From Rhabditoides inermis (Eukaryota > Nematoda > Chromadorea > Rhabditida > Rhabditidae), in NCBI GenBank assembly GCA_963966185.1, contig CAWZYM010000187.1, forward strand, positions 77,001-141,000: a stretch of 64,000 bases of DNA. Direction: 5' to 3'. This document shows, piece by piece, positions 37,701-48,557 of this stretch (position 1 is the first letter of the stretch; the number at the start of each line of letters is the position of its first letter). The translations under genes were made by a program, and so were the position numbers. Below the pieces are notes generated by a model that made no database searches, was not told where the DNA came from, and saw only the letters and a list, made by a program, of their open reading frames with translations.

Positions 37701-39279
37701 TAGTTAGTCAGTAGGACAGTTAGAAAGCAGTTGGCAGTAGAACTAATCTGCACTTTCGATTAAAGGGAGTGTACACTCTGAATTTCGAAGTTGAGTTAGC
37801 ACCGGGATGTGAAAATATGTTGAAAATGATGTACTTTTGTCAACGCAACTATGTGTCGGAGATACCTATAAGTCGGTGAAAAATTCTGTTGAACATTGAA
37901 AATTGGCACCAATTGGCACCAATTTCTGCAATTTGATACATTTTGCGCTCAATTTTCACCAACTTGCAGACGTTTTCAGCAAATAGTTGTATTGACAAAA
38001 CTGAGTCGTTTTCAACATATTTTCACATCCCGGTGCTAACTCAACTTCGGAATTCAGAGTGTACACTCCCTTTAAACAAATTGTAAATGAATACAGCCTT
38101 ATGGATACTGAGTTCGCCTACTGAGTGAGGTAGACTCTAGAAGACCAGAAGCGTATAGAGAACACTGTAACTCACGGCGAGTCGACTGTGTTGAAAATGT
38201 GAAATAGAAAAGTGTCTTGACTAACGGGAATTCGACGGCGGCAAAGTTGAAAATTTGAATTTTTCCACTAAATTTGATTCATTACAGTTGTAAGTTGTTT
38301 TGTTTTGAAACTTTATAATATTAAACAAATTACTGTTCTCGAGGCATTAACGGAGCGTTATGTCTCAATAGCTAGTTTCTTATTGGGCAACATTTTTTGA
38401 AATGTTTCTCCGTAAACGTCTCTAGCAGTCTATTATGAAAGTAGAAATACAACAAAAGTCAAGAAAAAGTTAATATTGGGTGAGAAAAATCAAAAAAATC
38501 AATTTTCACTACTTGAATTATCAACATTTAAAAAACCAATTTGCAATATTATTTTTCTTTAGTAGTTCATGCATCGTATTAACACGAGAAATGTATCAAA
38601 AATCAAAATAAGTACCATATTGAGCCGATGAGACATATTTCCTTCACTCTGATCATTTGACCAGCTCTATTTCAACTGTCGACTCGCCGTGAACTGTAGA
38701 CGGCTAAGCGAACATGAATTGTATTACATTTTCTAATATGAGTATACTAAATGATATTTAGATGTTCCAAAAGCTACCGTGGAAAGGAAACATGAATTAT
38801 GACCAGGTTCTTGAGGAAAAGTACAATCTACTCCAAGGAAAATGTTAGTAATCATGTTCAATTGACAGACATTGTAATTTGATTACAGACAGGAAATCAT
38901 TGCTGAAAAATGGTCTCCCTGTCGCGATGCTCGACATCATAAAGTTAGTTATCTCACAAAATGAAATGTAATTTGATTGAGGCATATCTATTACATCAAC
39001 CCGAAGGCATTTCTTGACTACAGTGCAATGATGCATATCATGATGGGAGCGGAGTGCGATCTCAATGTGAGTCTTTCTCTTCGGTTCTCATAACACTTTT
39101 CTAGCTTGATCTCGACTGGATCAACTCTGCGAAGTTACATGACAGGGAGCAATACGAGGTGAGACAAGTTTTTACTGAACATAAACCTCTTTTGTCTATT
39201 AAAGTCCTTCGCCACGCGTGCTACTTCGAGGGACAAGAAGGCGATTCTCGCCAGTTTCAAGCCTCTCAGCCGCATTTAA
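28716..39279 (+). CDS. Copy D: five-span receptor with PTP and CK1-like kinase domains
   Basis: Last copy of the array, starting MPRPVWR at 28716 and ending TAA at 39277-39279. The ectodomain exons resemble copy B closely (for example 34146-34308 against 10704-10865), and the intron between exons 17 and 18 carries the same small TIR element as B. The PTP block is 34960-35957 and its signature reads HCNDGLGRS, so the residue after the catalytic Cys is Asn here, Ala in B, Thr in A and C. The kinase block runs from 36265. Intron 36 (between the exon ending near 37658 and the one starting near 38761) contains two clean insertions absent from the other copies. The tail ends in LSRI rather than LNRI as in A and B. 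No disabling change was seen. Function as for copy B (inference from domains). Confidence 0.78.
29137..30128. repeat. About 1-kb insert in intron 1 of copy D
   Basis: Near-identical to the insert in copy C at the same place, absent from copy B. Confidence 0.45.
33304..33647. mobile_element. 344-bp TIR element in intron 17 of copy D
   Basis: Near-identical to the element at 9859-10204 and at the same intron position, so it was shared by duplication or conversion rather than by two insertions. Confidence 0.65.
36701..37042. mobile_element. Shorter TIR element (CAGTGGCGACTTATTT ends) in intron 32 of copy D
   Basis: Same termini and position as in B and C, but only 342 bp. It lacks the internal stretch that matches intron-1 sequence, so either that piece was added in B/C or lost here. 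Confidence 0.6.
37764..38071. mobile_element. 308-bp TTAA element unique to copy D, intron 36
   Basis: Inverted ends AGGGAGTGTACACTC / GAGTGTACACTCCCT flanked by TTAA (37760-37763, 38072-38075). The inverted similarity extends far inward (GTTAGCACCGGGATGTGAAAATATG and its complement near the other end). The other three copies lack it. Confidence 0.7.
38173..38691. mobile_element. 519-bp TIR element unique to copy D, intron 36
   Basis: Ends CACGGCGAGTCGAC / GTCGACTCGCCGTG, flanked by a 4-bp direct duplication AACT (38169-38172 and 38692-38695). The empty site is visible in copy A near 2415 (ACTGTAACTGTAGACGG) and in B and C, so this is a clean recent insertion. Confidence 0.7.
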
Positions 39280-39482
39280 CTACTGAAGACACTCACTTTA
39301 TCTTACAACTTACTGTGCGTAAAAACTTTATCTTACAACTTACTGTCACTTTATCTTACAACTTATATTACTCACCCTTACTGTGCGTAAAAATGTTTCG
39401 CCCTTATTATAAACGGTATGATATAACAAAGCTATGTTTTTAGAGTTATGAGTAAACACAAACTGTGATTGTAAAAAAGGTG

Positions 39483-39488
39483 AATAAA
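39483..39488 (+). terminator. AATAAA poly(A) signal, copy D
   Basis: AATAAA in the shared 3'UTR context. The 3'UTR here has a local duplication of a TTTATCTTACAACTTACTGT segment (39298-39365) not seen in the other copies. Confidence 0.6.
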
Positions 39489-39546
39489 GAGTTGTGTGTA
39501 GGCATTTTGCTTTTTTACGCATTTTGCTAAGATAAATTTTCTCACA

Positions 39547-39930
39547 TCAATCAATCGTTTATTCGGAATCTTATATCTGAATATGACAACATGATGATAT
39601 GAAGCATACAGTAGTGCCTGCTGGACACATATACTTATAGGCTAACGCCGGGGAAAGACAGGTAGGCTGACGAGGTTAGTGGTGAGAAGACGATACTTGA
39701 TCGATAATCATTCCTGGACCATTATAGTATCATTCTTGACGTAAACAGCTCCGAGGCTTCTTTTGCTTCCATGCTAGTAGTTATTATCTCCTCGCGCCAT
39801 ATCTGCTTCTACATGAGGATACTTCCCGCCGCCTCACTGGTTATTTGGAAAGGATTCTTGTCGATGACCGAACATTCGTAAGGACCGAAATAAGGACCAA
39901 ACCGCACGCCGCGGAGAAAAAAAATATTCA
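39547..39930 (-). mobile_element. Diverged non-LTR-type 3' fragment
   Basis: Starts with a TCAATCAATC tract and shares blocks (CTTGATCGATAATCATTC, ACCATTATAG, CTCCG-GGCTTCTTTTGCTTCCAT) with the 389-bp element at 55170-55558, so it is an older copy of that family, read on the minus strand. Confidence 0.45.
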
Positions 39931-41350
39931 TCTCACATGGTTATTAAAAACACATCCTGAAGTATGCCGCCACTTTTGATTGTGCTCACGATCACTTCGC
40001 GTTACAACTCAACCTATTGGTACTGTCGTACGGGGAGACGCTCAGCTAATTGACCTTGTCGCATCAAAGTAAGCGCAGGCGATTGAGCGAGTCTGCAGGG
40101 GCCGAGGATTCGGCTGACCGAGTTTCGCCGTCGAGAAACAACCGCGAGGTGACAGCCCTGTGAGGAGATTCCGCATCGCCACCGACGATGAATAGAATCA
40201 CACAAGCCATGCATGAAAACCTGAAATAGGAGGAACCCAGATACATTCTTTCCGAATCACCTTTTATTTTCGAATTAGAAACTCAATCAATCAATTATTA
40301 TATGTTTGTAGTAGATACGAGGAACACGAAAGCCATGTCATCTCGTTGACCAGAGTCTTGTCCGAGATCTGTGCCGCCATATCGTACAGGCCAGCCCAGC
40401 CTGCAATAAGAGTTGATACAGTAATGGATTACGGTAAGACTCTTATGTGATTTAGACGTGCTTGTATTTGAAAGAATCATATTAACCTAACTCTTGATCG
40501 ATTGGTGACAAAGAACAACGATTATTAGTTGCTTTCAAATGTTGCAACTCGCTGTTGCAATATTTTATTCCAAACTCTAATTTCGTCTCGCCACGACTTC
40601 CGTTCTGTTGAACTCTTCAATACAGCAGAAATGGCGAGAGGACACGTTATCTCATACAAAAGAAGCTCGTTCGCTTACTATGTGGCTCAATGCGTGTGTG
40701 CGCAGTACTGGCACAGACCTCGCCGGTTCGAATCCTGTCTACGCTAATGTTTTGCATAAGTGGTAACACGGCGGGGCGGGGCGATACTTAGGAAACGCAA
40801 AGTCGCATCACAAACGACGTATTAACGTCCCCGTGATGATGTATCAGGTAGACTCCAAGGCTGATAAAAACTGTATGAAAAGCAAAAAGCACGACTATCT
40901 AGCAACATACCAAATCATAAGCATGTTTTTGCGAGTAAAAAAAATCATGAAAAAATGGAAAAAAAGCGAGAACTTCGAAGAAAATCAAGAAAACTTCGTC
41001 ATTTTTTGGACGGCGCTTGGACCCTTCAAATTTTCTCTATCTGGTCCCGTAACGATACGACTGTATAGCAATATGTACTACCCCATATTACTGTCTTTCT
41101 CTTATCGTAGAGTGCGGGAAATCAGTCCGGTTTTGAGCATGTTATCTCAATTTTTGATTCTAAAATCTTTAGATTGACTGTACAAAGAACGCATGCTTGT
41201 CAATAAAGTTTTACGCGGACTCGAAATTCGAAAATTTTCTATTTCCGTTTTTTTTGTGTTATTTTTTTATGTTCTATCTTTGTTTGTGTATGTTATGTTG
41301 TATGCTTCATGTTATGTTATATTTGAGATGTTAACAATGTAGCTGTGCGT
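39931..41350. other. Intergenic DNA, no clear gene
   Basis: Mixed sequence. A short minus-strand frame at 40064-40246 begins with a signal-peptide-like stretch (CMACVILFIVGGDA). Near 40686 a TGGCTCAATGCG/GGTTCGAATCC pair resembles tRNA A and B boxes without proper stems. The rest, 40800-41350, is AT-rich with no supported gene. Confidence 0.35.
40304..40396 (-). other. Possible terminal exon of a minus-strand gene
   Basis: On the minus strand a TTGCAG acceptor near 40402 opens a frame reading WAGLYDMAAQISDKTLVNEM that reaches a stop near 40304, with an AATAAA-like signal about 40 bp beyond. No upstream exon could be assigned, so this is only a candidate. Confidence 0.25.
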
Positions 41351-41394
41351 TTTGAAAGTGAAGATTCGTTCGTTCAACTTCTATTTCCTTAAGA

Positions 41395-42683
41395 CACCTC
41401 TTTCGCTTGTCGGGTGTTCGAGCGCATTCTCAAGGAGTACATGGTCCGCCACATCTCTGCCCGTCACATTGTTCCCTCCGAACAGTTTGGCTTCGTTTCT
41501 CGTAAGTCCGCCGAGCTTCAGCTACTCGAATGTCTCAACAATTGGACCGCTGCCGTCGACAGATAGAAGGTCGTCGATGTCATCTACTTCGACTTCAGCA
41601 AAGCATTCGACAGGGTATCTCACCCTAAGCTTTTGCTGAAGCTATCGTCTCTAGGGTTCAACCAAGCTATTGTCGAGTGGATTCGCAACTACATCACTGG
41701 TCGCACTTTCCAAGTCCGCATTGGCACATCTTTCTCCGACCCCTGTGACACCATATCTGGTGTTCCACAGGGAACAGTTCTTGGTTCCCTTGCTGTTCAA
41801 CATCTACACGGCAGATCTCGTTCCTCTCATAAGGCCACACGCGACATGTCGAGTCTACGCAGACGATCTCAAGGGTTCCCATTCATTTCACCCTGGCGAC
41901 GACTGCAGCCCACTACAGGCGGCTATCAATATCGTGGATCAATGGTCCTCCATTTGGCAGCTACCACTTGCTCCTCACAAGATCTCTGCTTTACACATTG
42001 GCCGAAAGAACCCCTCTCACGTCTACACGGTCTCAGGCAGCAACATCACATCGGTTGACGAGGTGGTCGATCTAGGTTTCACCATCACATCTAACCTCCA
42101 CTTCGGCAAACACTGCAATAAGGTCTTCAGGTTAGCTTTCAATCGGGCTTTCACCATCTATCGTTCTATCGTTTCGGCCGATCAGCAATTTCTCCTTGCC
42201 ATCTATACCACATACATCCGCCCTCTTCTGGAGTACGGTACATGTGTCTTCAACCCGCACGACAAGGCTTCAATCGCGCTGCTGGAAAGGGTTCAAAACT
42301 ATGTCACTCGTCTCATTTCGGCTCGGTCGCCTCTCACAGATCTTGATTCCTCGCAGCGCAACTCTATCATGGGTCTCCAGTCTCATCAACACCGGCGGCA
42401 TATCAACGACATCGTGATGTTCTACAAGATTCTTGCGGGCTTCGTTGACGTAGATAAGGAGGGTCTCTTCGAACTGCGACCGTCGAGGCTGCGTGGGAAC
42501 GATCTACAAGTGGTCCGTCCTCGGTTTCGGCTCCTCACTCGGCAGCACGTCTTCAACGTGCGCGTTACCAAATTCTCTCACTTGCTTCCTAGTAGTTGTC
42601 TCAATACATTGGCCCCGTCTGCTGCATTATCCCCATCCGCTTTCAAACGGCGGCTCCACCTTTTGAGAGATGTTTCGCTGTAA
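41395..42683 (+). pseudogene. Non-LTR retrotransposon reverse transcriptase, decayed
   Basis: Clear reverse-transcriptase fingers and palm of the LINE (CR1/Jockey-like) class: FGFVSRKSAELQLLE, VIYFDFSKAFDRVSHPKLL, GVPQGTVLGS, the catalytic YADD at 41855-41866, then LGFTI, YIRPLLEYGTCVFNP and a C-terminal region to a stop at 42683. It is broken by an in-frame TAG at 41564-41566 and by a frame change around 41785-41800. No endonuclease domain was found upstream, so it is 5'-truncated, as usual for LINE insertions. GC content is higher than in the flanks. Confidence 0.85.
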
Positions 42684-43738
42684 TCCTTTTTTTCTTCTCG
42701 CTTAGATTGTATTGGTTCTTGTCTGTTCATTATTGTTTTTTTTTCACGTGTTAATAATCAACCGTATAAATTATTATAAGACGAATTTTGCGCGATTTTC
42801 GAAAGTTCTCACGCAGTGATTAATGTGCTTGCTTCAGTGGTTATCGTATCTGCTTAACAAAGTAGAAGATGAATAGGGATTGCTCGTCCGTAATTCGCCA
42901 AACGCCAACCGGGAATTACAACATTTGGTATTGTCATCATAATTTGTAATTTACTGTGACATTCGTTATGTACATACTGTTGTATTTCAATAAAACGTTT
43001 ATATGTTGTCATTGTTTGTTTGCTGTTGATAATTTGCTTCGAATGCGAGCACTCTGTGCTTATTTTTGTGATGTGTTAGTTGCGGCGTGGTGTGGTCGTC
43101 GCGTCTTTTCATTTCTGCCCAGAAAAGGTATGTTTCTTTCTCTTTTCAATATTTTTGATTGAGTAGGGTACAGTCAGACTCCTCGAGTAAAAGAGCATCC
43201 AGCGCTGTGGCAAAGCTGTATGGATGAAAAAAAAACTGGGCAGAGCAAAGCATTGATGCTTCTCCGCTTCCTAAGTACATGACAGGCCGATCCTTCATTG
43301 CTGGTCACGCAGAATGCACCGTTCGCATTATTGAAAAAAAAGAGTAAGAGAGAAAGGAGAGAGAAAGAGGGAGAGATAGGGAGAAAGGGGGAGAGAGACG
43401 GAGAGATAAGTAGAGAATAAGATGCGTTGTTTTTATTCTTTGTACAGTCAAGGGGGGAGAGAAAGAGAGAGAGAGAGGGAGAGAGAGAGGGATTCCATTT
43501 TTTTGCGTGTAGCTTTGCGTGATCTGTGTAGTCGTGCATGTGAGCAGAACGATGCGAATGAAAGCACGTCCATACACATATCAAAAACCCATTATGCGTT
43601 TTTGTCTCGTTCTGAAAATACATGGCTGCTGTGGCAACTTTGACATATAAATGATGATCATGCGCATGACTAATAAACTATGTTGAATATAAAGATCAAA
43701 CATGCGCTGTTGTTTCAATTGTATACTTCGCCATCTCC
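42684..43738. other. Intergenic DNA with a (GA)n tract
   Basis: No gene supported. It contains a GA-rich low-complexity stretch at about 43340-43490. Confidence 0.5.
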
Positions 43739-44600
43739 ATGTTGTATATTCTTCTCTTCGCATTCATCTCTGGATATGTACATGGAGACGACAGTTCTTT
43801 TCACTTTGAACCCCTGGTTACCACGTGGTACAACTATACGATGCCTCAATTGGTGACTGAAGTAACAGACGCCTTGAATGCTGTGAAGAGAGCGTTTCCC
43901 AACATTGAAACGGCCCGCAGCGTGAAACAAATAGGCGGCGCTCACTACATCATGGCTATGTCGAGCGACTACTATTCGTCGGAGAGGTTTGCGCGACACA
44001 TGCAGAGCTACGATAGCTCGCTACGAACGGTCGAGGTGGCGAACATCATGAGAGCGCGGTGGAACAAGGTGCGACGGGCGTGCACCGCCAGCTACCTACG
44101 CTTCATCGACTACGTGCGGACATGGCTGAAGACGAAAAAGACGCTCGCTTTGTCGCAACTCACTTACACCGAGCGCGGAACGTTCGAGAACCTCTTCCGA
44201 TACGCAGTGTTCAATATGCACATAGCGTGAGTGTCGTCCGTTCCGCGCCTCCTAAGCACTGTTTCAGATACGACTATCTCATGTTCGCCGCGCGGTTTCG
44301 ATCTCTGATCGGACATCCCATGCTCGACATCATGGACATGTATTACAAGTGCGATTCCCTCTTCCCGCACACAACCGAATGGGGTTAGCGAGAGCCTGGG
44401 ATGATACCGAATGATTGCGTTTAGAAGACGACGTCGACTTTGATGATCCGATAAACGTGGAGTACAACTATTTGGTGGGCGAGTTTCATGGATCCCGCGA
44501 TCCCTCCAACTCGACTCGCTTCCGCAATTTTGGTTGGACCGTGTGTTTTCAAAACACGATCGATTTTGACGCTTGTCGTCGATGGAGTGATGCAATGTAA
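43739..44600 (+). CDS. Secreted protein of unknown function, about 259 aa
   Basis: Three exons, 43739-44226, 44268-44383 and 44425-44600, separated by two 41-bp GT-AG introns with matching phases; TAA at 44598-44600. The product starts with a clean signal peptide (MLYILLFAFISGYVHG) and then a soluble, largely charged and aromatic region with no membrane segment. Few cysteines: one in RRACTAS, one in YKCDS, and two near the end in VCFQ and DACRRW, which could form disulfides. N-glycosylation-type sites occur (NYT near residue 32, NST in exon 3). An AATAAA lies 30 bp after the stop. I do not recognise the family. Its GC-rich codon use differs from the AT-rich surroundings. Confidence 0.72.
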
Positions 44601-44630
44601 AATGTATGCGAACAACAGAAAATCCTCCTG

Positions 44631-44636
44631 AATAAA
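44631..44636 (+). terminator. AATAAA poly(A) signal of the secreted-protein gene
   Basis: AATAAA 30 bp after the stop codon at 44600. Confidence 0.6.
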
Positions 44637-45633
44637 TCATGTGGTTCAATGCTTCAACTATCAAATGCCTCGCAAAAAAAACAGCGACTTGATTTTGGTC
44701 CATTGTTATTTTTAACGGTTGAGTTTTTTTTTAGTAATAACGTTATATTCATGAACATTGTGAATGTTTCATGAACATTTGATCGTTGTGAAATTTGAAA
44801 TAAACCGTTTAATTGGTTTTGCCGTACAGTACTATCCGTAAAAAGTGCCAATTTTTTGAAATTTTAGAAAATTTTCAAAAAAAAACCAAAAAAAGTTTGC
44901 AACACGGGTAAATGAGAAGATTAGTGGCTGGTATACGCGGAGAGTATGTAATCGATGATGCCGGATTCAGCTATCCAGTTAGTTTTCCTCTAACAACTTT
45001 GCGATCCGGAGGAAAACCACTCACAGGTTTGCCACTAGTTAAGCTTGAAATGATGCCACCTGTATGTTTGCTTTCGTTTGAGAATTTGCATAAAAACTAC
45101 TCGCCCCTGCGAGGGTAGTCCATTTCTCTGGTCGCCATTTCTCGAGAATCGGTCGTGCTGACCGGTGATGATCGAGAGTGAGACACAGTGAGAGAAACGA
45201 GGGAGAATGACATGTTTTTGATGAAACAGCCGATAGTGTGGTCATATTGTGTAACTTCGTGAAACAGGCGACTGTTGTGCACCCCGAGCTGATTGAAAAA
45301 AATATATATTCTACGATCTAAAATTTTATATCGATGCACTTCTCACAAAAGTTTTGTATGATTTCACTTATTTTCAAATCAAACGCAGTTCGATCTCGAA
45401 TCCTGAAAACGGTAGCAAATGAGTAGTTTATGAGTGCATACCATTTACATGAATTACTCACAGAAATGACACCGGTTTACCAGTTCAGATAGCGCGCAAC
45501 AAACTAGATAGCAATCGTTCGACATTATGTATGCACCTGTGAATAATAGAAAAATGACGATTCCCAGTTTGCCTCGTTGATGCCACACGTTCCTCTTCGC
45601 CTTTCACACTTCATTTCTCCCGGTCCCGGCACG
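44637..45633. other. Intergenic DNA
   Basis: No gene supported; the short open frame at 44912-45118 has no recognisable feature. From about 45460 the sequence matches the region before the gene at 63020. Confidence 0.4.
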
Positions 45634-46100
45634 ATGCGGTCGCTCCTGCTTCTACTTACTCGTCCTCTCTCCGCTCGCCCGAGCAGCGCCGTGCTGGCCA
45701 GCCACCCGGCTACGCACCTCAGGCAACCTCTCTCTCTTTCTCTCTTTCTCTTTCTCTCTGTCTCTGTCTCTCTCTCTCTCTCTCTCTCACTTTCTTCTCC
45801 AGACTTCCGTCCATTTCGCAGTCGGTCCGCCGATTTTCTCAGCAGACGGACAGAAGGCGATCGCGAAGCAGTTCGAAGAAAAGTCATAAGCCAAATGCCA
45901 CTCTAAGTAGGGTTTAAATGGCTCCACCGTTACCCATACTCTTTATATGGTTGCCTGAATGCATGCAACCATAAAAGAAGTACCAAGAGTGGCTGCGGCA
46001 GCGATTTGTTGATGGGCTCGTTCGATTCCTTCTGTGTTACTGTATTGCAGGCATTTGCCGGACGCGCTTTTTCCCGTCTGCGGGTCTGATTTTGAGGCCA
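45634..46100 (+). pseudogene. Decayed copy of the leader-peptide gene at 63020
   Basis: Starts MRSLLLLL like the intact gene and has the same (CT)n-filled intron and second exon (FAVGPP-like stretch, then ILSADGQ-like stretch). A small insertion in the leader (ACTTACTCGTCC against GCTCCTCC) shifts the frame, about 60 bp of exon 2 are missing, and the copy ends early. Downstream similarity resumes to about 46100, including the GTATTGCAGGCATTTGCCG acceptor. Confidence 0.55.
45732..45790. repeat. (CT)n microsatellite
   Basis: Run of CT/TTTCT units filling the intron of the decayed leader gene. Confidence 0.8.
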
Positions 46101-46391
46101 TGCTCGGAGGCTGTCGGCAAGTCGCTCGCCGTCACATTCCTCGCATCTAGACCGTCAAAAACGGTGTTTTTGATGGCTCGTTACTCTCGCATTTTTCCAT
46201 CAATAGGATCTTTTTTTTTCCACGATTATAATCTGAGAATTGAGATTGATGACCACTGCTCTTGCTAGCCATTTCGAAAAAGCCCTAATCATCGAGAAGT
46301 TATCAATAAAAACGTGATTTCTTGTGCAAGCCAGTTTGTGAAAGACTGCAATGGAATGGAACAGTTAAAAAACAAAGAGATTTCTTATCTC

Positions 46392-46509
46392 GCTTACGTT
46401 CATAGCTCGTTAAATATACGCCATCCTGTCCGATCTGGCTAGTAAAGCAACGATGCGACCGATTAGTACTTGGATCGGAGACGGCTTGGGAATCCCGGGT
46501 AACGTAAGC
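46392..46509 (+). rRNA. 5S rRNA-like gene, divergent, possibly a pseudogene
   Basis: About 118 bp beginning GCTTACG and ending CGTAAGC, which pair as helix I. It contains the conserved internal blocks CCGATCTGGC and TTAGTACTTGGATCGGAGACGG, then TGGGAATCCCGGGT. The 5' third (GTTCATAGCTCGTTAAATATACGCC) departs from the usual GACCATACCACGTTGAATGCACGCC and loses pairs. A TTTTT run follows at about 46519. Either a variant or a pseudogene. Confidence 0.7.
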
Positions 46510-46837
46510 CTTTGCCGCTTTTTGCAACTCCCCCGGATCGGTGCGCGTTCACGCGACCTATTCGCCATGAAACGTAACTACAACGTATGTTTTGCAGAGA
46601 AATACAACATTATCGCTTCTCGGCACTATTTGCTAGGATCAAAGTGGTTTTCGGGCCGGTGATATCCTTGAGGGCGACCACAAGGAGAGCATCGGACGGA
46701 GAGGAAATCAGTGAGAGGAGGAGTCTTCATGGGGGCATCTATTCGGGTGACCTAGACAAAATGATCAATCCAAATATCACTGTGAAAACCCTGAGACATA
46801 CCTTCAAAGAAGCCAGAGGAGGCATCCCCACGGCTCG

Positions 46838-47812
46838 CTAAAGGTTGAAGGATGGCTCCCGCACGATGTAACGGTTGGCGAGGGACAGGAAGTCGGCGAT
46901 GGTGAGCTCCTTTTTGGAGACCTCGGTGACGACGGGATTGAACCTCGGCAGGATTGAACCTTCTTGCGGAGAGCAAGGGCATCAGCACGGGTGCACTCGG
47001 CGGCCTCCGGCACGAAGACGAAGGAGTACTTGGCGTTCGAGGACCGGATCACTTTCAGCGTACTCTCGGTCGACAAGATACTGAAAAAAATCCTTGAAAC
47101 GAACAATAAACCTCAACAAACTTCTTTGTACAGACGACGATCAGGATGGCCGCCTCAGGGGTCTTGGTGAAGAAGGCCTCCGTGGACCCCACTCAGGAGG
47201 TGGGGAGCTCGACGTCGACTCCCTCGAACCACACCACCCCGTACTTGATGAAGGTGGTGGGAGCTTGGAAGGCGGAACGATGGGGTCGGGCCGGGAAGAC
47301 TCCTTGGGCACCTGGAAAACAGGGATACAAAGGAAGCACTTAGAGAGAAGATGAAATGGGAAGAAAGGGAGTGGCCGAATAAACGGGGAATATCCCTTTC
47401 TTCCACTAAGAAGGTTATGCGTTCTTCCACAGGGGAGAGAATGAACAGATCACTTCCTTCCCATCAACTCGACTACTACTGCTACAGCAAGGTGCTCATA
47501 ACACTCACCTTGGGCGGGCGGCTGCGAGGTGCTAGTCTTCTTCGAGTCCTTCTGCACTGAAGCGGTGGGGCGAGATCCCTGGTGGGAGGGGCGAAGCAGA
47601 CTGAACAATGGAAGGTAAAGATAAACCAAGGGGTACGTTGTGAGGTCAGAAAAGGCGAACACACACCTGGCGAATTGTCGAGGAGAACACAGGCGGCTGC
47701 ATGACAGACCATCCTTAAGTGCCCGTCGTCCTCGGTGATATTGTCTCGGAGAAAGCAAGCGACGTCACAGCGGAGAGACTCCGCGACCACAGCGCGTGTG
47801 ATGCAGCATCTG
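46838..47812 (-). pseudogene. Multi-exon minus-strand gene of unknown function, probably disabled
   Basis: Exon-like pieces on the minus strand, each bounded by AG and GT: about 47812-47680 (Cys-rich, RCDVACFLRDNITEDDGH), 47583-47514 (SVQKDSKKTSTSQPPAQ), 47311-47110 (FIKYGVVWFEGVDVELPTS, stop, then GSTEAFFTKTPEAAILIVV) and about 47085-46838 (VIRSSNAKYSFVFVPEAAE, then NPVVTEVSKKELTIADFLS, stop). Two defects show: an in-frame TGA in the third piece, and a 16-bp partial duplication around GGTTCAATCC in the last one that shifts the frame. The strong coding look and GC-rich codons suggest recent loss, or that I mis-joined exons. Family not recognised. Confidence 0.45.
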
Positions 47813-47927
47813 CAAGAACGAGTATTATTCCGGAACAATAGGGATAAAACGCGTGATAAAACAAGCAGGGCGCATTGCAGGGAAGGAAGGAAGGATGACT
47901 GAATGAAAAGGAATGGCGTTGGAAGGG

Positions 47928-47935
47928 CTTATATA
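47928..47935 (-). promoter_or_regulatory. TATA box for the minus-strand gene
   Basis: TATATAAG on the minus strand, in CCCGTATATAAGCCC, about 115 bp before the first exon-like piece. It is the only good TATA box noted near a gene start in this window. Confidence 0.45.
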
Positions 47936-48196
47936 CGGGCCAACTCGCGCCAAAAAGTTACCGCTCAGACAGTGATCTACTGATCTACCGATCCACCCCC
48001 CTCTTTTCCCGCGTAATCGTGATCTAACGATCTACACGTTAACCCCCATCACGCGAGTACAAAGATATACCTGAGAAACAGTGAAGGGTTAACATGAACG
48101 ATGATTTGACCAAACTACAACATGAAGGTGGCGCCCGCACCCGCGTGACTGAATGTTAAAGTGGTGCCATCTCTGGAATTAACAGAGGGCACAGGA

Positions 48197-48516
48197 CTAG
48201 CGCTCCGGCGCGCTGTTGCGCGCCTCCGCACTAGGTATACAAAAGTAGAAAAATAGAAGAATAGTTCGTCTTGCATGTTTATTAGTTGATTGCTCTCTAA
48301 TGACTCTTACGAAGATACATACACGCAAGGGTTGTAGATGAAGTGTTCAAGTTCTATGTATTTTGTATAATATGTAGCTTAATTTTTGTTTTTTTCTAAC
48401 TATATCTCCTACTTCTTTTTCACCTAATTCATGTTTCACAGATTTACACCGACTCATCTCTTTTGTCCTCTACACTGCTCTGTCTACTTTCCATCCTATC
48501 TCCCTCCTCCTCCCCC

Positions 48517-48557
<41 letters not shown>

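Noticed and set aside
40683..40745. tRNA-like A and B boxes
   Set aside because: The B box matches but the acceptor stem does not pair and the A box is imperfect; mentioned only within the intergenic entry.
42829..42900. tRNA-Val-like stretch (CAGTGGTTATCGTATCTGCTTAACAAAG)
   Set aside because: The anticodon arm is partly recognisable, but the loop is one base too long and the B box is lost; too decayed to call.
43174..43623. 149-residue minus-strand frame
   Set aside because: Largely translated GA/CT repeat.
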